From Enterocloster asparagiformis (lineage in GTDB: Bacteria; Bacillota; Clostridia; Lachnospirales; Lachnospiraceae): 64,000 bases of DNA. How positions within the stretch are numbered: the first letter of the stretch is position 1; each line of letters opens with the position of its first letter. Where the stretch lies: contig JAGZSY010000010.1 in NCBI GenBank assembly GCA_018380885.1, positions 1-64,000 on the forward strand, given 5' to 3'. The notes under the pieces are model-generated. The model made no database searches. It saw only the letters and a list, made by a program, of their open reading frames with translations, and had not been told where the DNA came from. Shown in pieces: positions 1-8,332 of this stretch. A program made the position numbers and the translations under genes.

Positions 1-10
1 CACTTGCTAC

Positions 11-40
11 ACCACCCGCGAAGCAGGTGGTTTTCTGTTT
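11..40 (+). terminator. Terminator-like hairpin with U-rich tail
   Basis: The arms ACCACC (11-16) and GGTGGT (26-31) enclose a 9-nt loop, and TTTTCTGTTT follows on the plus strand. It could end a plus-strand transcript that begins before the window. The stem is only six pairs, so confidence is modest. Confidence 0.45.
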
Positions 41-51
41 CGCACGTCTCC

Positions 52-179
52 GTTCCTGACTTCAGGAACTCCAACGTACTCAACTGGCTAAAGCCAGAAC
101 AACAGGCCACAGGCTCCGCCCGTGGCCCATTGCATTCAATCCATATTTGGGCCCCCGGGACAAACCCGGGCGCCCAAAT
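52..179. repeat. Cluster of four more hairpins downstream of glgA
   Basis: Four consecutive inverted repeats are packed here: GTTCCTGA/TCAGGAAC (52-69, 2-nt loop), CTGGCT/AGCCAG (84-97), GGCCAC/GTGGCC (105-127) and a 15-bp stem with one mismatch at 145-179 with a 5-nt loop. None has a clear T run. The last may still stabilise or end the glgA mRNA, whose stop codon is next to it. The whole cluster resembles the structured end of an IS200/IS605-type element or its guide RNA, but no transposase is visible inside the window. Confidence 0.45.
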
Positions 180-182
180 CCT

Positions 183-1628
183 TTAATAACCAACCAGCCA
201 ATCGTAGAGCTCCTGATACTTTCCTGCCGAAACGCTCCAGGAGAAGTCGGTCGCCATGGCCCGGTCAATAATCTTATTCCACTCTCTTCGCTTATCGTAA
301 TATATGTGCTTTGCGTATCGAACGCTGCCCAGCATCTCGTGGGCGTTGTAGTTTGCAAAGGAAAAACCGGTGCCGCTGCTCTCGTATTCGTTGTACGGCT
401 CCACCGTATCCTTGAGTCCGCCGGTCTCGCGCACAATGGGCACCGTGCCGTAGCGCAGCGCCATCAGCTGGCTCAGGCCGCAGGGCTCGAACAGGGACGG
501 CATCAGGAACGCATCGCAGCCAGCATAGATTTTGCGCGACAGGGCGTCGGAGTAGTAAATCTGGGCCGACACACGGTCCTGGTACTTCCAGGCGTAGTGG
601 CGGAACATATTCTCGTAGCGCTCGTCGCCGGTTCCCAGCACCACCAGCTGCATATCGTCGCTGCACAGCTCATCCATCACGCACTGGATCAGGTCCAGTC
701 CCTTCTGGTCCGTGAGCCTGGATACAATACCCACCATGAACTTCTTCTCGTCCACAGGCAGGCCCAGCTCCTGCTGAAGCGCCTTTTTATTCTTTACCTT
801 CTCCTTGCGGAAGTTTTTCGCATTGTAGTGCTGCACGATGCTCTTGTCTGTCTCCGGGTTGAAATCATCGTAGTCGATGCCGTTGACAATGCCCCGCAGG
901 CTGCCTGCCCGCGCGCGCATCAGGCCGTCCAATCCCTCGCCGTAAAACGGCAGCTTGATCTCCTCGGCGTAAGTGTTGCTGACCGTGGTGATGGCGTCCG
1001 CAAAGACGATGCCGCCCTTTAACAGGTTGCCGTCCTTGTAGGCCTCCAGCTTGTCGGGCGTAAAGTAGTAGTCCGGAAGCATGGTCAGGCGCTTGATCGT
1101 CTTGACGTCCCAGATACCCTGGAACTTCAGATTGTGTATGGTGATGACGGACTTTATGTCGCGGAAGAAATCGCCTCCGTGGAAGCGGTCCTTGAGCAGC
1201 ACCGGCACCAGGCCTGTCTGCCAGTCATGGCAGTGGATCACATCCGGCTGGAAACCGATCACCGGCAACGCGGAAAGACCGGCCCAGCAGAAGAAGCAAA
1301 ACTTCTCCAAATCCCAGAACCAGTCGCCGTAGGGCTTCGGTCCGCTGAAATAGCTTTCATTATCAATAAAATAGAAGGTGATTCCCTGATATTCATACTG
1401 TAAAATGCCCACATAGCGGCTCTGCCCCAGGTAATCCATATAAAAATGGTTTACATACTGCATCTTCTCCAGCCACTCGGGCTTAATGCACAGGTACTTG
1501 GGAATCATCACCCTCACGTCAAAATACTCTTTATCGCAATATTTCGGCAGAGAACCGACGACGTCCGCCAAACCACCGGTCTTAATAAACGGTACCGCCT
1601 CCGAAGCCATGAACAATATCTTCTTCAT
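183..1628 (-). CDS. glgA: Glycogen synthase (ADP-glucose type)
   Basis: This GT5-family glycosyltransferase extends alpha-1,4-glucan chains from ADP-glucose in the cytoplasm. The 481-residue length is normal for bacterial GlgA. The N-terminal KTGGL motif (K16-L20), which contacts the sugar nucleotide phosphates, lies in a typical Rossmann start. The C-terminal half carries the EPCGLSQL signature near residue 380 and a GGLKDTV segment after it. The ATG at 1628 is preceded by a strong GGGAGG ribosome site. No other glycogen gene is nearby, so it is a lone gene just downstream of spo0A on the same strand. Only weak -35/-10 candidates are visible between spo0A and glgA. Confidence 0.96.
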   Translation of the reverse strand: MKKILFMASEAVPFIKTGGLADVVGSLPKYCDKEYFDVRVMIPKYLCIKPEWLEKMQYVNHFYMDYLGQSRYVGILQYEYQGITFYFIDNESYFSGPKPYGDWFWDLEKFCFFCWAGLSALPVIGFQPDVIHCHDWQTGLVPVLLKDRFHGGDFFRDIKSVITIHNLKFQGIWDVKTIKRLTMLPDYYFTPDKLEAYKDGNLLKGGIVFADAITTVSNTYAEEIKLPFYGEGLDGLMRARAGSLRGIVNGIDYDDFNPETDKSIVQHYNAKNFRKEKVKNKKALQQELGLPVDEKKFMVGIVSRLTDQKGLDLIQCVMDELCSDDMQLVVLGTGDERYENMFRHYAWKYQDRVSAQIYYSDALSRKIYAGCDAFLMPSLFEPCGLSQLMALRYGTVPIVRETGGLKDTVEPYNEYESSGTGFSFANYNAHEMLGSVRYAKHIYYDKRREWNKIIDRAMATDFSWSVSAGKYQELYDWLVGY

Positions 1629-1726
1629 TCAAACCTCCCTCTCCTGTAAAACAGGCGCCATTACGGCTGCTATTGTATAGTATACATTATTTTTCCGTAA
1701 TTAGGAAGTTCTTTTAAGTTTTTCTC

Positions 1727-2539
1727 TTAAATTTTTTTGTACTCCAGGGTAATTTTATCCGAAATCAGTGCGATAAATTCAGAATTTGTAGGTTTGCCTT
1801 TTCCGGTGCTGACGGTGTAGCCGAATACCTCGTCAATGGTTTCCATCTTGCCTCTTCCCCACGCAACTTCGATGGCGTGCCGGATGGCCCGTTCCACACG
1901 GCTGGACGTGGTCTGGTGCTTCTTGGCAATGGTGGGATACAATATTTTCGTCACCGAGGTCATCATTTCGGAATCCTGAACCGCCATGGAAATGGCATCC
2001 CTCAAATACTGGTATCCTTTGATGTGCGCCGGAATCCCCAGCTCGTGAAGCATACGGGTAATATCCGTTTCCAGATGCTCCTCCATGTACTCCTCCCTGC
2101 TCAGGCGCGGCTGTTCCTTCACGGAACAGGGCTTCACCTCCCTGGCATGGCCGCTTCTGGGCTGGCCGCCGATGTGGCGTATCTTGTTTACCAGAACCTC
2201 CCGGTCAAAGGGCTTCATCAGGTAATAATTGGCGCCCGCCTGAAACGCCTCCTCGGCCATCTGCTCACCGCCTACCGCACTCAGGATAATAAATGCGGGA
2301 TTCTTGATCGCAGGGTGTTCGCTTTTCACCCGCTCCACCACGGATATCCCGTCGATCTTGGGCATAATCAAGTCCAACAGCACCACATCCGGCGTCTTAT
2401 CCTTGATCATATTGATCGCATCCTCTCCGTTCTCTGCTTTTCCTATTACGGACAAACCGTCTTCGTTTTTCAATATCTCATCCAGTGTATTCAGAATTAT
2501 TGGATTGTCGTCTACAATCGCCACGCTTAACTCTGTCAA
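1727..2539 (-). CDS. spo0A: Sporulation master response regulator Spo0A
   Basis: Spo0A is the phosphorelay-activated transcription factor that commits the cell to sporulation. Residues 1-125 form the receiver domain, with acidic residues D10/D11, phospho-acceptor D56 in VVLLDLIMP and a conserved K in MKPFD. The C-terminal effector domain contains the [15 protein letters not shown] recognition region. Length (270 residues) fits clostridial Spo0A. The only start with a ribosome site is TTG at 2539, preceded by GGGGAGG nine bases upstream. In Bacillus subtilis and many Firmicutes spoIVB lies immediately upstream; here that neighbour is missing and is found 51.6 kb away. A sigma-A-like promoter and a possible 0A box lie in the upstream region. 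Confidence 0.97.
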   Translation of the reverse strand: MTELSVAIVDDNPIILNTLDEILKNEDGLSVIGKAENGEDAINMIKDKTPDVVLLDLIMPKIDGISVVERVKSEHPAIKNPAFIILSAVGGEQMAEEAFQAGANYYLMKPFDREVLVNKIRHIGGQPRSGHAREVKPCSVKEQPRLSREEYMEEHLETDITRMLHELGIPAHIKGYQYLRDAISMAVQDSEMMTSVTKILYPTIAKKHQTTSSRVERAIRHAIEVAWGRGKMETIDEVFGYTVSTGKGKPTNSEFIALISDKITLEYKKI

Positions 2540-2582
2540 TGCTCAATTCCTCCCCTTCATTTTTTTAGCGGCAGTCACATTT

Positions 2583-2589
2583 TGTCGAA
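2583..2589 (+). promoter_or_regulatory. Candidate Spo0A box upstream of spo0A
   Basis: TGTCGAA matches the Spo0A-binding core (TGNCGAA) and lies in the untranslated leader between the predicted promoter and the TTG start. Autoregulation is plausible from knowledge of Spo0A. A 7-mer can also occur by chance. Confidence 0.4.
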
Positions 2590-2665
2590 TTTACAGTTTT
2601 TTCCTGCCATAGGGTTTTTATTTACATAATTGTCGGTTTTTCATCTTTAATTCCCGACAAATTAC

Positions 2666-2695
2666 ATTATAAGCAGCGCCACTCCCAATCTGCAA
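2666..2695 (-). promoter_or_regulatory. Predicted promoter of spo0A
   Basis: On the minus strand, TTGCAG (2690-2695) and TATAAT (2666-2671) are 18 bp apart, about 130 nt upstream of the spo0A start. It looks like a vegetative sigma-A promoter. A sigma-H promoter was not clearly recognised. Confidence 0.6.
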
Positions 2696-2722
2696 CAAAT
2701 TATGACCGCAACATTTGACACG

Positions 2723-2750
2723 TGATGGTTTGAGATTCTACCATCAAACC
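2723..2750. repeat. Two overlapping inverted repeats upstream of the spo0A promoter
   Basis: TGATGGT (2723-2729) pairs with ACCATCA (2740-2746). GGTTTG (2727-2732) pairs with CAAACC (2745-2750). The two stems are mutually exclusive, which suggests an operator or a switchable structure. They lie about 30 nt upstream of the -35 box of the spo0A promoter. Confidence 0.4.
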
Positions 2751-3222
2751 CAGAGAAAAGCAATCAATTCGAATTGGTTTTAACAAAATTTTAGCAACTT
2801 TTCGTCAAATTCATTGATTGTTGTCCGTTATTAACGCTTTTTTTGCAACATTTTCCACTATTTAGTAATTTTCCATCCCGTCAACTCTGTCAAGGGGGGC
2901 ATATTTGCCAAAAATCAAACCGCCCTGAGGCTCTCCCCCCGCAAACTGCTGCAATCCGTGTCAAGCCGCCAATGGTTTGCAAGAAATTTTCCGCGGTAAA
3001 AATCCTCGCTCCCCATCTGTCTGTCGCATATTTCTGTTATTTAATGGCGTTATAATGTATTTTCCCGTCCCTGTGTGCCTTGCACCGTAAATTTCACCAT
3101 GTACTTCCTCCCATACCAGGACCGCCGTATGCGTCACAAGCCAGGGCGTCCCCCGCGTCACACAACCGGACGGTCCGGTCCATAACCATAAACGCGCGCG
3201 TTTTGTTTTCTCCCCTCCCTAT
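2751..3222. other. Long gene-free stretch between spo0A and hppA
   Basis: No reading frame here has a ribosome site or a recognisable protein. The left part is AT-rich and the right part carries C-rich runs. I see no RNA gene. Confidence 0.6.
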
Positions 3223-3265
3223 AATCAACAAAATTATTTATAAAGCCTAAAAAATTTTGTTGATT
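3223..3265. promoter_or_regulatory. Perfect 13-bp inverted repeat overlapping the hppA -35 box
   Basis: AATCAACAAAATT (3223-3235) and AATTTTGTTGATT (3253-3265) are exact inverted copies separated by 17 nt. The right arm contains the -35 hexamer of the hppA promoter. Its position makes a repressor or activator site more likely than a terminator. Confidence 0.6.
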
Positions 3266-3288
3266 ATCTTTTACACCTCTGCTACAAT
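3260..3288 (+). promoter_or_regulatory. Predicted promoter of hppA
   Basis: TTGATT (3260-3265) and TACAAT (3283-3288) are separated by 17 bp, about 48 nt upstream of the hppA start codon. The -35 element lies inside one arm of a 13-bp inverted repeat. Confidence 0.7.
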
Positions 3289-3336
3289 AGTGTTAGGATC
3301 ATTCACACGGTAGAATGTAAATTAAAGGAGGGTATT

Positions 3337-5319
3337 ATGCAATACTTGAATTGGATCGTCCCGGTCGTCGGTCTGGTTGGCTTTATGTTCGCTGTCGTCA
3401 CGCGGGCTCAGGTCATCCGGCAGGACCCGGGCACAGAAAAAATGAGGACCATCGCCGACGCGATCGCTGAGGGCGCCAGGGCCTTTTTGGCCGCGGAGTA
3501 CCGCGTCCTCGTCATCTTTGTCGCCGTACTGTTTGTGGTAATCGGGCTGGGAACCCGCAGCTGGATCACGGCGGGCTGCTTCCTGGTGGGAAGCGCCTTC
3601 TCCACCGCGGCAGGTTACCTGGGCATGAGCGCCGCTATCCGCGCCAACTGCCGCACCGCCAACGCGGCCAGGGTCTCCGGCATGAACCGCGCCCTGTCCA
3701 TCGCCTTCTCCGGCGGCAGCGTCATGGGCATGGCGGTGGTGGGCCTGGGCCTCATGGGCGTGGGAACGCTCTACATTGTCACCGGCGACGTGGGCGTGCT
3801 CTCCGGCTTCAGCCTGGGCGCCTCCTCCATCGCGCTGTTCGCCCGCGTGGGCGGCGGCATCTACACCAAGGCGGCCGATGTGGGCGCCGATCTGGTGGGC
3901 AAGGTGGAGGCCGGCATCCCCGAGGACGACCCCCGCAACCCGGCCGTGATCGCGGACAATGTGGGCGACAACGTAGGCGACGTGGCCGGCATGGGCGCCG
4001 ACCTGTTCGAATCCTACGTGGGTTCTCTGATCTCGGCTCTGACGCTGGGAGTGGTGGCCTACCAGACGGCGGGCGTGCTGTTCCCGCTGCTGCTGTCCTC
4101 TGCCGGCATCCTGGCCTCCGTTGTGGGCGCCCTGATCATCCGGACCGGAAAAAACAGCGATCCCCACAAGGCGCTGAAAACCGGCGAGTACAGCGCCACC
4201 GCTCTGGTGGTGATCTGTGCGTTCTTCTTAAGCCGCACATTCTTCGGCAGCTTCAACGCGGCCCTGGCCGTGATCGTGGGCTTGTTTGTGGGCGTGCTCA
4301 TCGGCTTTGTGACCGAGGTCTACACCTCCGGGGACTACCGCTTTGTGAAGCGGGTGGCCCAGCAGTCTGAGACCGGCTCCGCCACCACCGTAATCAGCGG
4401 TATCGCCCTGGGCATGCAGTCCACCGCCATTCCCATTCTGTTGGTCTGCGTGGGCATTTTCCTGTCCTATAAGCTGATGGGGCTCTACGGTATCGCCCTG
4501 GCGGCCGTGGGCATGCTCTCCACCACCGGCATCACCGTGGCCATCGACGCCTACGGACCCATCGCGGACAATGCCGGCGGCATCGCGGAAATGGCCGGGC
4601 TGGACAGTTCGGTCCGCGAGATCACCGACAAGCTGGATTCCGTGGGCAACACCACTGCCGCCATCGGCAAGGGATTCGCCATCGGCTCCGCCGCCCTGAC
4701 GGCTCTGGCGCTTTTTGTCTCCTACGCGGAGGCGGTTAAGCTGACCACCATCGATATTCTCAACGCCAACGTGATCATCGGCCTTTTCATCGGCGGCATG
4801 CTGACCTTCCTGTTCTCCGCCATGACCATGGAATCCGTGTCCAAAGCGGCCTACCAGATGATCGAGGAGGTGCGCAGACAGTTCCGCGAAAAGCCGGGCA
4901 TCCTGGCGGGAACGGACAAACCGGATTACGCCTCCTGTGTATCCATCTCCACCTCGGCGGCCCTGCGGGAAATGTTTCTGCCCGGCATGATGGCGGTGTG
5001 CGCTCCCCTGGCCATCGGCCTGCTCCTGGGCCCGGCGGCTCTGGGCGGCCTTTTAACCGGCTCCCTGGTGACCGGCGTGCTGACCGCGATCTTTATGTCC
5101 AACTCCGGCGGCGCCTGGGACAACGCAAAGAAATATATTGAGGAAGGCCACCACGGCGGCAAGGGAAGCTCCGCCCACAAGGCGGCTGTGGTGGGAGATA
5201 CCGTAGGCGATCCCTTTAAGGATACCTCCGGCCCGTCCATCAATATTCTGATCAAGCTGATGACCATTGTATCTTTGGTTTTTGCACCGCTGTTCCTGCA
5301 ATTCGGCGGACTGCTGTAA
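3337..5319 (+). CDS. hppA: Membrane-bound ion-pumping pyrophosphatase, K+-dependent type
   Basis: This integral membrane enzyme hydrolyses pyrophosphate and pumps H+ and/or Na+ across the cytoplasmic membrane. The protein is 660 residues with many hydrophobic helices. The substrate/Mg loops are visible as [16 protein letters not shown] (176-191) and [12 protein letters not shown] (207-218), with matching acidic and lysine clusters near the C-terminus. [10 protein letters not shown] (437-446) carries Ala and Gly where K+-independent enzymes carry Lys, so this is the K+-stimulated class, which is often Na+-pumping. The ATG follows AAAGGAGGG. It is monocistronic, with its own promoter and two hairpin terminators. 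Pyrophosphate recycling would suit an amino-acid-fermenting anaerobe. Confidence 0.96.
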   Translation: MQYLNWIVPVVGLVGFMFAVVTRAQVIRQDPGTEKMRTIADAIAEGARAFLAAEYRVLVIFVAVLFVVIGLGTRSWITAGCFLVGSAFSTAAGYLGMSAAIRANCRTANAARVSGMNRALSIAFSGGSVMGMAVVGLGLMGVGTLYIVTGDVGVLSGFSLGASSIALFARVGGGIYTKAADVGADLVGKVEAGIPEDDPRNPAVIADNVGDNVGDVAGMGADLFESYVGSLISALTLGVVAYQTAGVLFPLLLSSAGILASVVGALIIRTGKNSDPHKALKTGEYSATALVVICAFFLSRTFFGSFNAALAVIVGLFVGVLIGFVTEVYTSGDYRFVKRVAQQSETGSATTVISGIALGMQSTAIPILLVCVGIFLSYKLMGLYGIALAAVGMLSTTGITVAIDAYGPIADNAGGIAEMAGLDSSVREITDKLDSVGNTTAAIGKGFAIGSAALTALALFVSYAEAVKLTTIDILNANVIIGLFIGGMLTFLFSAMTMESVSKAAYQMIEEVRRQFREKPGILAGTDKPDYASCVSISTSAALREMFLPGMMAVCAPLAIGLLLGPAALGGLLTGSLVTGVLTAIFMSNSGGAWDNAKKYIEEGHHGGKGSSAHKAAVVGDTVGDPFKDTSGPSINILIKLMTIVSLVFAPLFLQFGGLL

Positions 5320-5334
5320 TAGAAGCGCAAAATG

Positions 5335-5386
5335 AAAAAAGCTGTCCCGCGGACGATCAAAGGATTGTCTGTGGGCAGCTTTTTTT
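5335..5386 (+). terminator. Terminator of hppA
   Basis: A long imperfect stem (AGCTGTCCC pairing with GGGCAGCT, plus inner pairs) is preceded by six A and followed by seven T, directly after the hppA stop. The A and T runs would allow it to work in both directions. Confidence 0.85.
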
Positions 5387-5473
5387 CGTAATCCCCAGGC
5401 AGCTCCCCTGTGCCGGACCGCTCAGGCCGCCGGGCGTCAAGGCGGGCGAAGGGGGATGGGGAATCGGCCGAAG

Positions 5474-5509
5474 AAAAGCGCTGCCTGGAAAATGGCGGGC
5501 AGCGCTTTT
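5474..5509 (-). terminator. Bidirectional terminator between hppA and ridA
   Basis: AAAAGCGCTGCC (5474-5485) and GGCAGCGCTTTT (5498-5509) form a perfect 12-bp stem with A and T tails. It sits 34 nt downstream of the ridA stop on the minus strand. Confidence 0.85.
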
Positions 5510-5543
5510 TAACATAGAAGTATTTGAAGTTTTACAGGCCGAT

Positions 5544-5912
5544 CTATTTTACGGCCATTGCCTCGATCTCGCAGAGCACGCCCTTGGGCAGGGTCTTGAC
5601 GGCTACGCAGCTTCTGGCGGGTTTGGAGCTGAAGTAAGCGGCGTAGACTTCGTTGAAGGCCGCAAAGTTCGCCATATCCGCTAGGAAGCAGGTGGTCTTG
5701 AACACGTGTTCAAAGCCGCTGCCAGCCGCCTCCAGGATGGCTCCCACGTTCCGGCAGCTCTGCTCCGCCTGGGCGGCAATCCCCTCCGGCACTTCCCCGC
5801 TCTCCGGGTTCACCGGAATCTGGCCCGATGTGATGATAAGGCCGTTCACCTCAAAGCCCTGGGAGTACGGCCCGATGGCCCCCGGCGCTTTCTCTGTGCT
5901 GATCACATTCAT
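5544..5912 (-). CDS. ridA: RidA family enamine/imine deaminase
   Basis: RidA proteins hydrolyse reactive 2-aminoacrylate and related enamines made by PLP enzymes. The 122-residue length is typical. The signature block ends in ARSCVAVKTLPKG with the substrate-binding Arg at R100, and the acidic residue E115 in CEIEAMA follows. The ATG at 5912 has an AAGGAGG site at ideal spacing. Upstream are a good promoter and a half-conserved copy of the palindrome found at the glycine reductase promoters, so it may belong to that regulon. Assignment to the family is sure; the exact substrate is not. Confidence 0.93.
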   Translation of the reverse strand: MNVISTEKAPGAIGPYSQGFEVNGLIITSGQIPVNPESGEVPEGIAAQAEQSCRNVGAILEAAGSGFEHVFKTTCFLADMANFAAFNEVYAAYFSSKPARSCVAVKTLPKGVLCEIEAMAVK

Positions 5913-5964
5913 TGCAATTTACCTCCTTGATATTTTGATTTTTGATACATTTTCACACGGTAAT

Positions 5965-5978
5965 GTTATCGCGTTCAC
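5965..5978. promoter_or_regulatory. Degenerate copy of the grd palindrome at ridA
   Basis: GTTATCGCGTTCAC matches 12 of 14 positions of GTTATCGCGATTAC, with one good half-site. It lies downstream of the ridA -10 box, where repressor binding would block transcription, with 14 nt between it and the -10 box. Confidence 0.45.
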
Positions 5979-5992
5979 ATTCAACTGATTTC

Positions 5993-6021
5993 ATTATAGC
6001 AGATGTTATGAAAAGTTGCAA
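5993..6021 (-). promoter_or_regulatory. Predicted promoter of ridA
   Basis: TTGCAA (6016-6021) and TATAAT (5993-5998) on the minus strand have a 17-bp spacer, 81 nt upstream of the ridA start. Confidence 0.75.
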
Positions 6022-6059
6022 GAGCGATTGAAAATACGTTGTTTTCTTGCCGTTTGCTA

Positions 6060-6088
6060 TCGACAACGGCGCGGGAATTTGCTATAAT
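6060..6088 (+). promoter_or_regulatory. Predicted promoter of the YbaK-type gene
   Basis: TCGACA (6060-6065) and TATAAT (6083-6088) are 17 bp apart. It is divergent from the ridA promoter in the same intergenic region. Confidence 0.75.
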
Positions 6089-6146
6089 AAAGCTTGTTTC
6101 CGCAGCTTCACATTCAACTAAAATATGACCAATCCGAGGTGCAGAA

Positions 6147-6743
6147 ATGACAAATACAAACCAGATGCCGGAGGAACTTCCGGCCTTTCATATTGACCAC
6201 ACCCTGTACGACGGACGCCCGGAGCAGACTGCCGGACGCCCGGACAAGGAAATCAGGGCCTACGACCTGCTGGACTCCCTGGGCGTGTCCTACAAGCGCG
6301 TTGACCACGACGCCCTGCCTACCATCGAAGCCTGCCAGGAGGTGGACCGCCTGCTGGGCGCGGATATCTGCAAGAATCTCTTCCTGCGCAACGCCCAGAA
6401 AACGGACTTTTACCTGCTGCTCATGCCCGGCGACAAGAAGTTTAAAACCGCGGCCCTGTCCAAGCAGATCGGCAGCGCCCGCCTGTCCTTTGCGGAGCCC
6501 GAGTTCCTGGAAGCCCTGATGGACCTCACGCCTGGCTCCGTCACCGTGCTGGGCCTGATGAACGACCCGGATCAGCGGATCCGGCTGCTGATCGACAAGG
6601 ACGTGCTGGCAAGCGCGGATTTCGCCTGCCACCCCTGCATCAACACCTCCAGCCTCAAGTTCAAAACAAAAGACCTGTTGGAAAAGGTTCTGCCAGCTCT
6701 GGGCCATCCCCACGCTTTGGTGGACCTGCCCAGGCCGGAATAA
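6147..6743 (+). CDS. YbaK/ProX-type aminoacyl-tRNA deacylase domain protein
   Basis: The protein belongs to the YbaK/ProXp (PrdX) family of free-standing domains that deacylate mischarged tRNA, typically Ala-tRNA(Pro) or Cys-tRNA(Pro). Length is 198 residues. The core runs from about residue 30 to 190, with the conserved lysine block KKFKTAALSKQIGSARLSFA and the C-terminal GHPHALVDLP segment. The start ATG at 6147 follows a GAGGTG site. It is transcribed divergently from ridA, with its own promoter and a palindromic terminator. No proline reductase genes are in the window, so a Stickland-related PrdX role is not supported here; the ProXp-ala role is more likely. Confidence 0.85.
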   Translation: MTNTNQMPEELPAFHIDHTLYDGRPEQTAGRPDKEIRAYDLLDSLGVSYKRVDHDALPTIEACQEVDRLLGADICKNLFLRNAQKTDFYLLLMPGDKKFKTAALSKQIGSARLSFAEPEFLEALMDLTPGSVTVLGLMNDPDQRIRLLIDKDVLASADFACHPCINTSSLKFKTKDLLEKVLPALGHPHALVDLPRPE

Positions 6744-6756
6744 ATATGCCAATCAC

Positions 6757-6789
6757 AAATCGGTATACCATCAAACGGTATACCGATTT
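6757..6789 (+). terminator. Terminator-like perfect hairpin
   Basis: AAATCGGTATACC (6757-6769) and GGTATACCGATTT (6777-6789) form a perfect 13-bp stem with a 7-nt loop just after the YbaK-type gene. It also lies downstream of the DUF3343 gene on the other strand, so it may serve both. Confidence 0.75.
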
Positions 6790-6835
6790 CTTCTATATAA
6801 ATAGAATCTTCCACACACATCCGGCGGCGCTCCGC

Positions 6836-7072
6836 CTATATCACATATTCCCCCAGGCTCTCATAGCGAAGCCCGGCGCAGCCGATAACCGTCAGAACCC
6901 GCTCCCGCCAGTCCACTGGCATACTCCAGGACAGGCCGCAGTCCGCGGATATCTGCCGCGGCACGGGAATCAGCCGCCCCGGAATCTGCTCATCCCGGCA
7001 GGCCCGCTCTAATGCCATAGCCTCCGCCGTGGTGTGGAATGTAATCACCAATTTCAATTCCGCTTTCCTCAT
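6836..7072 (-). CDS. DUF3343 small protein, putative Se/S carrier
   Basis: This is a 78-residue protein of the DUF3343 family, often annotated as a putative selenium/sulfur carrier-like protein. It shows the family pattern KLVITFHTTAEAMALERA at the N-terminus, then GRLIPVPRQISADCGLSW with the invariant Cys. I chose ATG 7072 over a GTG at 7099 because AGGAGAGG lies at a proper distance from the ATG. It is the last gene of the selA-selB-desulfurase series, and this context is the main reason to suspect a role in selenium handling. The biochemical function is unproven. Confidence 0.8.
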   Translation of the reverse strand: MRKAELKLVITFHTTAEAMALERACRDEQIPGRLIPVPRQISADCGLSWSMPVDWRERVLTVIGCAGLRYESLGEYVI

Positions 7073-7118
7073 AGTTCCAAATCCTCTCCTGCCGGACACG
7101 CCGGCCGCGCCTGGGCAT

Positions 7119-8255
7119 TCAGGACGCCAGCTCCCGGACCGCCGCGGCCGCCGTCTCCATTTCCTCCTCCGTGTTAAAATAGGACATGGAGAAACGGACC
7201 GCCCCCTGGTTCTCAGTGCCCAGCGCCCTGTGCAGCAGGGGCGCGCAGTGGGCTCCCGCCCTGGTGCAGATGTGGTACCGTTCCATCAGCTCATCCGCCA
7301 CCTCCCCGGAGTCGTAGTCCCGGATATTCAGCGTCACGATGGGCGCGTGATGGTCCATGTCTGAAAAATCCCCGTACACCTTCACCCCTGGCGCATAGCG
7401 TACGCCCTCGTAAAAGCGCTCCATGAGCATGAGCTCCCGGTACCAGATGCGCTCCATCCCCGTCTCCTCGATAAAGGTCAGGGCCGCGTGGAGGCCGGCC
7501 AGGCCGTGGCTGTTGAGCGTGCCCGCTTCCAGGGCTGTCGGCATCTGGCTCGGGTGGGACGTGGAGTAGGTCTGGATGCCGCTTCCTCCCACCACCAGTG
7601 GCCGCACCTCAACTCCTTCCCGCACGCAGATGCCGCCCGTACCCTGGGGCCCCATAAGGCTCTTGTGTCCGGTGAAGCACAGCACGTGAATCCCCATGGC
7701 CTCCATGTCGATGTCAAACACTCCCGCCGTCTGGGAGGCGTCCACCACCAGCAGGATGCCCGCCTCCGCGCAGATTTTCCCCACCTGGGCGATATCCACC
7801 AGGTTTCCCGTCAGATTGGAGCCGTGGGTGCACACCACGCCCTTTGTGCCGGGCCGGATGGCTTCCCGGATGTCGTCATAACGTATATTTCCCATCTGGT
7901 CCGCCTTGACGATGGTTAAGTCCACGCCCCGCTCCCGCATAAGGTACAGGGGGCGCAGCACGGAATTGTGCTCCAGCTCCGTGGTGATCACGTGGTCGCC
8001 GGGGGAAAAGATCCCCTGGATCGCCATATTCAGGCTCTCCGTGGAATTGGCCGTGAAGGCCACCCGGGAAGGGTCCCGCAGGCCGAACATGGCCGCCAGC
8101 ATGGCCCTGGTGTCGTAAATGATCCGGGACGCCTTCAGGGATGCCTCGTGGCTGCCCCTGCCGGAATTTCCCATACTGCACATGGCGTCCGCAACCGCCC
8201 GGATCACGGGCTCGGGCTTGTGGAACGTGGTCGCTCCGTTGTCGAGATAAATCAT
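7119..8255 (-). CDS. Cysteine desulfurase family (class V aminotransferase)
   Basis: This PLP enzyme of the NifS/SufS/CsdB group would remove sulfur from cysteine or selenium from selenocysteine. Length is 378 residues. The PLP Schiff-base lysine is K198 in CFTGHKSLMG, with ring-stacking H144 (THGSN) and PLP-binding D172 (VVDASQ). The catalytic cysteine is C337 in TRAGAHCAP. The start codon has AAGGAGG upstream. It sits directly downstream of selB and upstream of a DUF3343 gene, so delivering selenium for selenophosphate is likelier than iron-sulfur assembly. No isc or suf partner is nearby. Confidence 0.92.
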   Translation of the reverse strand: MIYLDNGATTFHKPEPVIRAVADAMCSMGNSGRGSHEASLKASRIIYDTRAMLAAMFGLRDPSRVAFTANSTESLNMAIQGIFSPGDHVITTELEHNSVLRPLYLMRERGVDLTIVKADQMGNIRYDDIREAIRPGTKGVVCTHGSNLTGNLVDIAQVGKICAEAGILLVVDASQTAGVFDIDMEAMGIHVLCFTGHKSLMGPQGTGGICVREGVEVRPLVVGGSGIQTYSTSHPSQMPTALEAGTLNSHGLAGLHAALTFIEETGMERIWYRELMLMERFYEGVRYAPGVKVYGDFSDMDHHAPIVTLNIRDYDSGEVADELMERYHICTRAGAHCAPLLHRALGTENQGAVRFSMSYFNTEEEMETAAAAVRELAS

Positions 8256-8332
8256 TTCTCATCCTCCTTGTCCTTTGACGCATCCGCAAATCATATTTTA
8301 TCAGGCGGCAAAACGCAGTTTCCCGGCCGGTC

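Noticed and set aside
147..1022. Long plus-strand reading frame opposite glgA, and many similar ones opposite GC-rich genes
   Set aside because: They are mirror frames of clear genes, have no ribosome sites and encode low-complexity His/Arg/Pro-rich peptides.
6147..6743. Proline reductase accessory PrdX
   Set aside because: The family fits, but no prd gene is in the window, so a general tRNA-editing role is the safer call.
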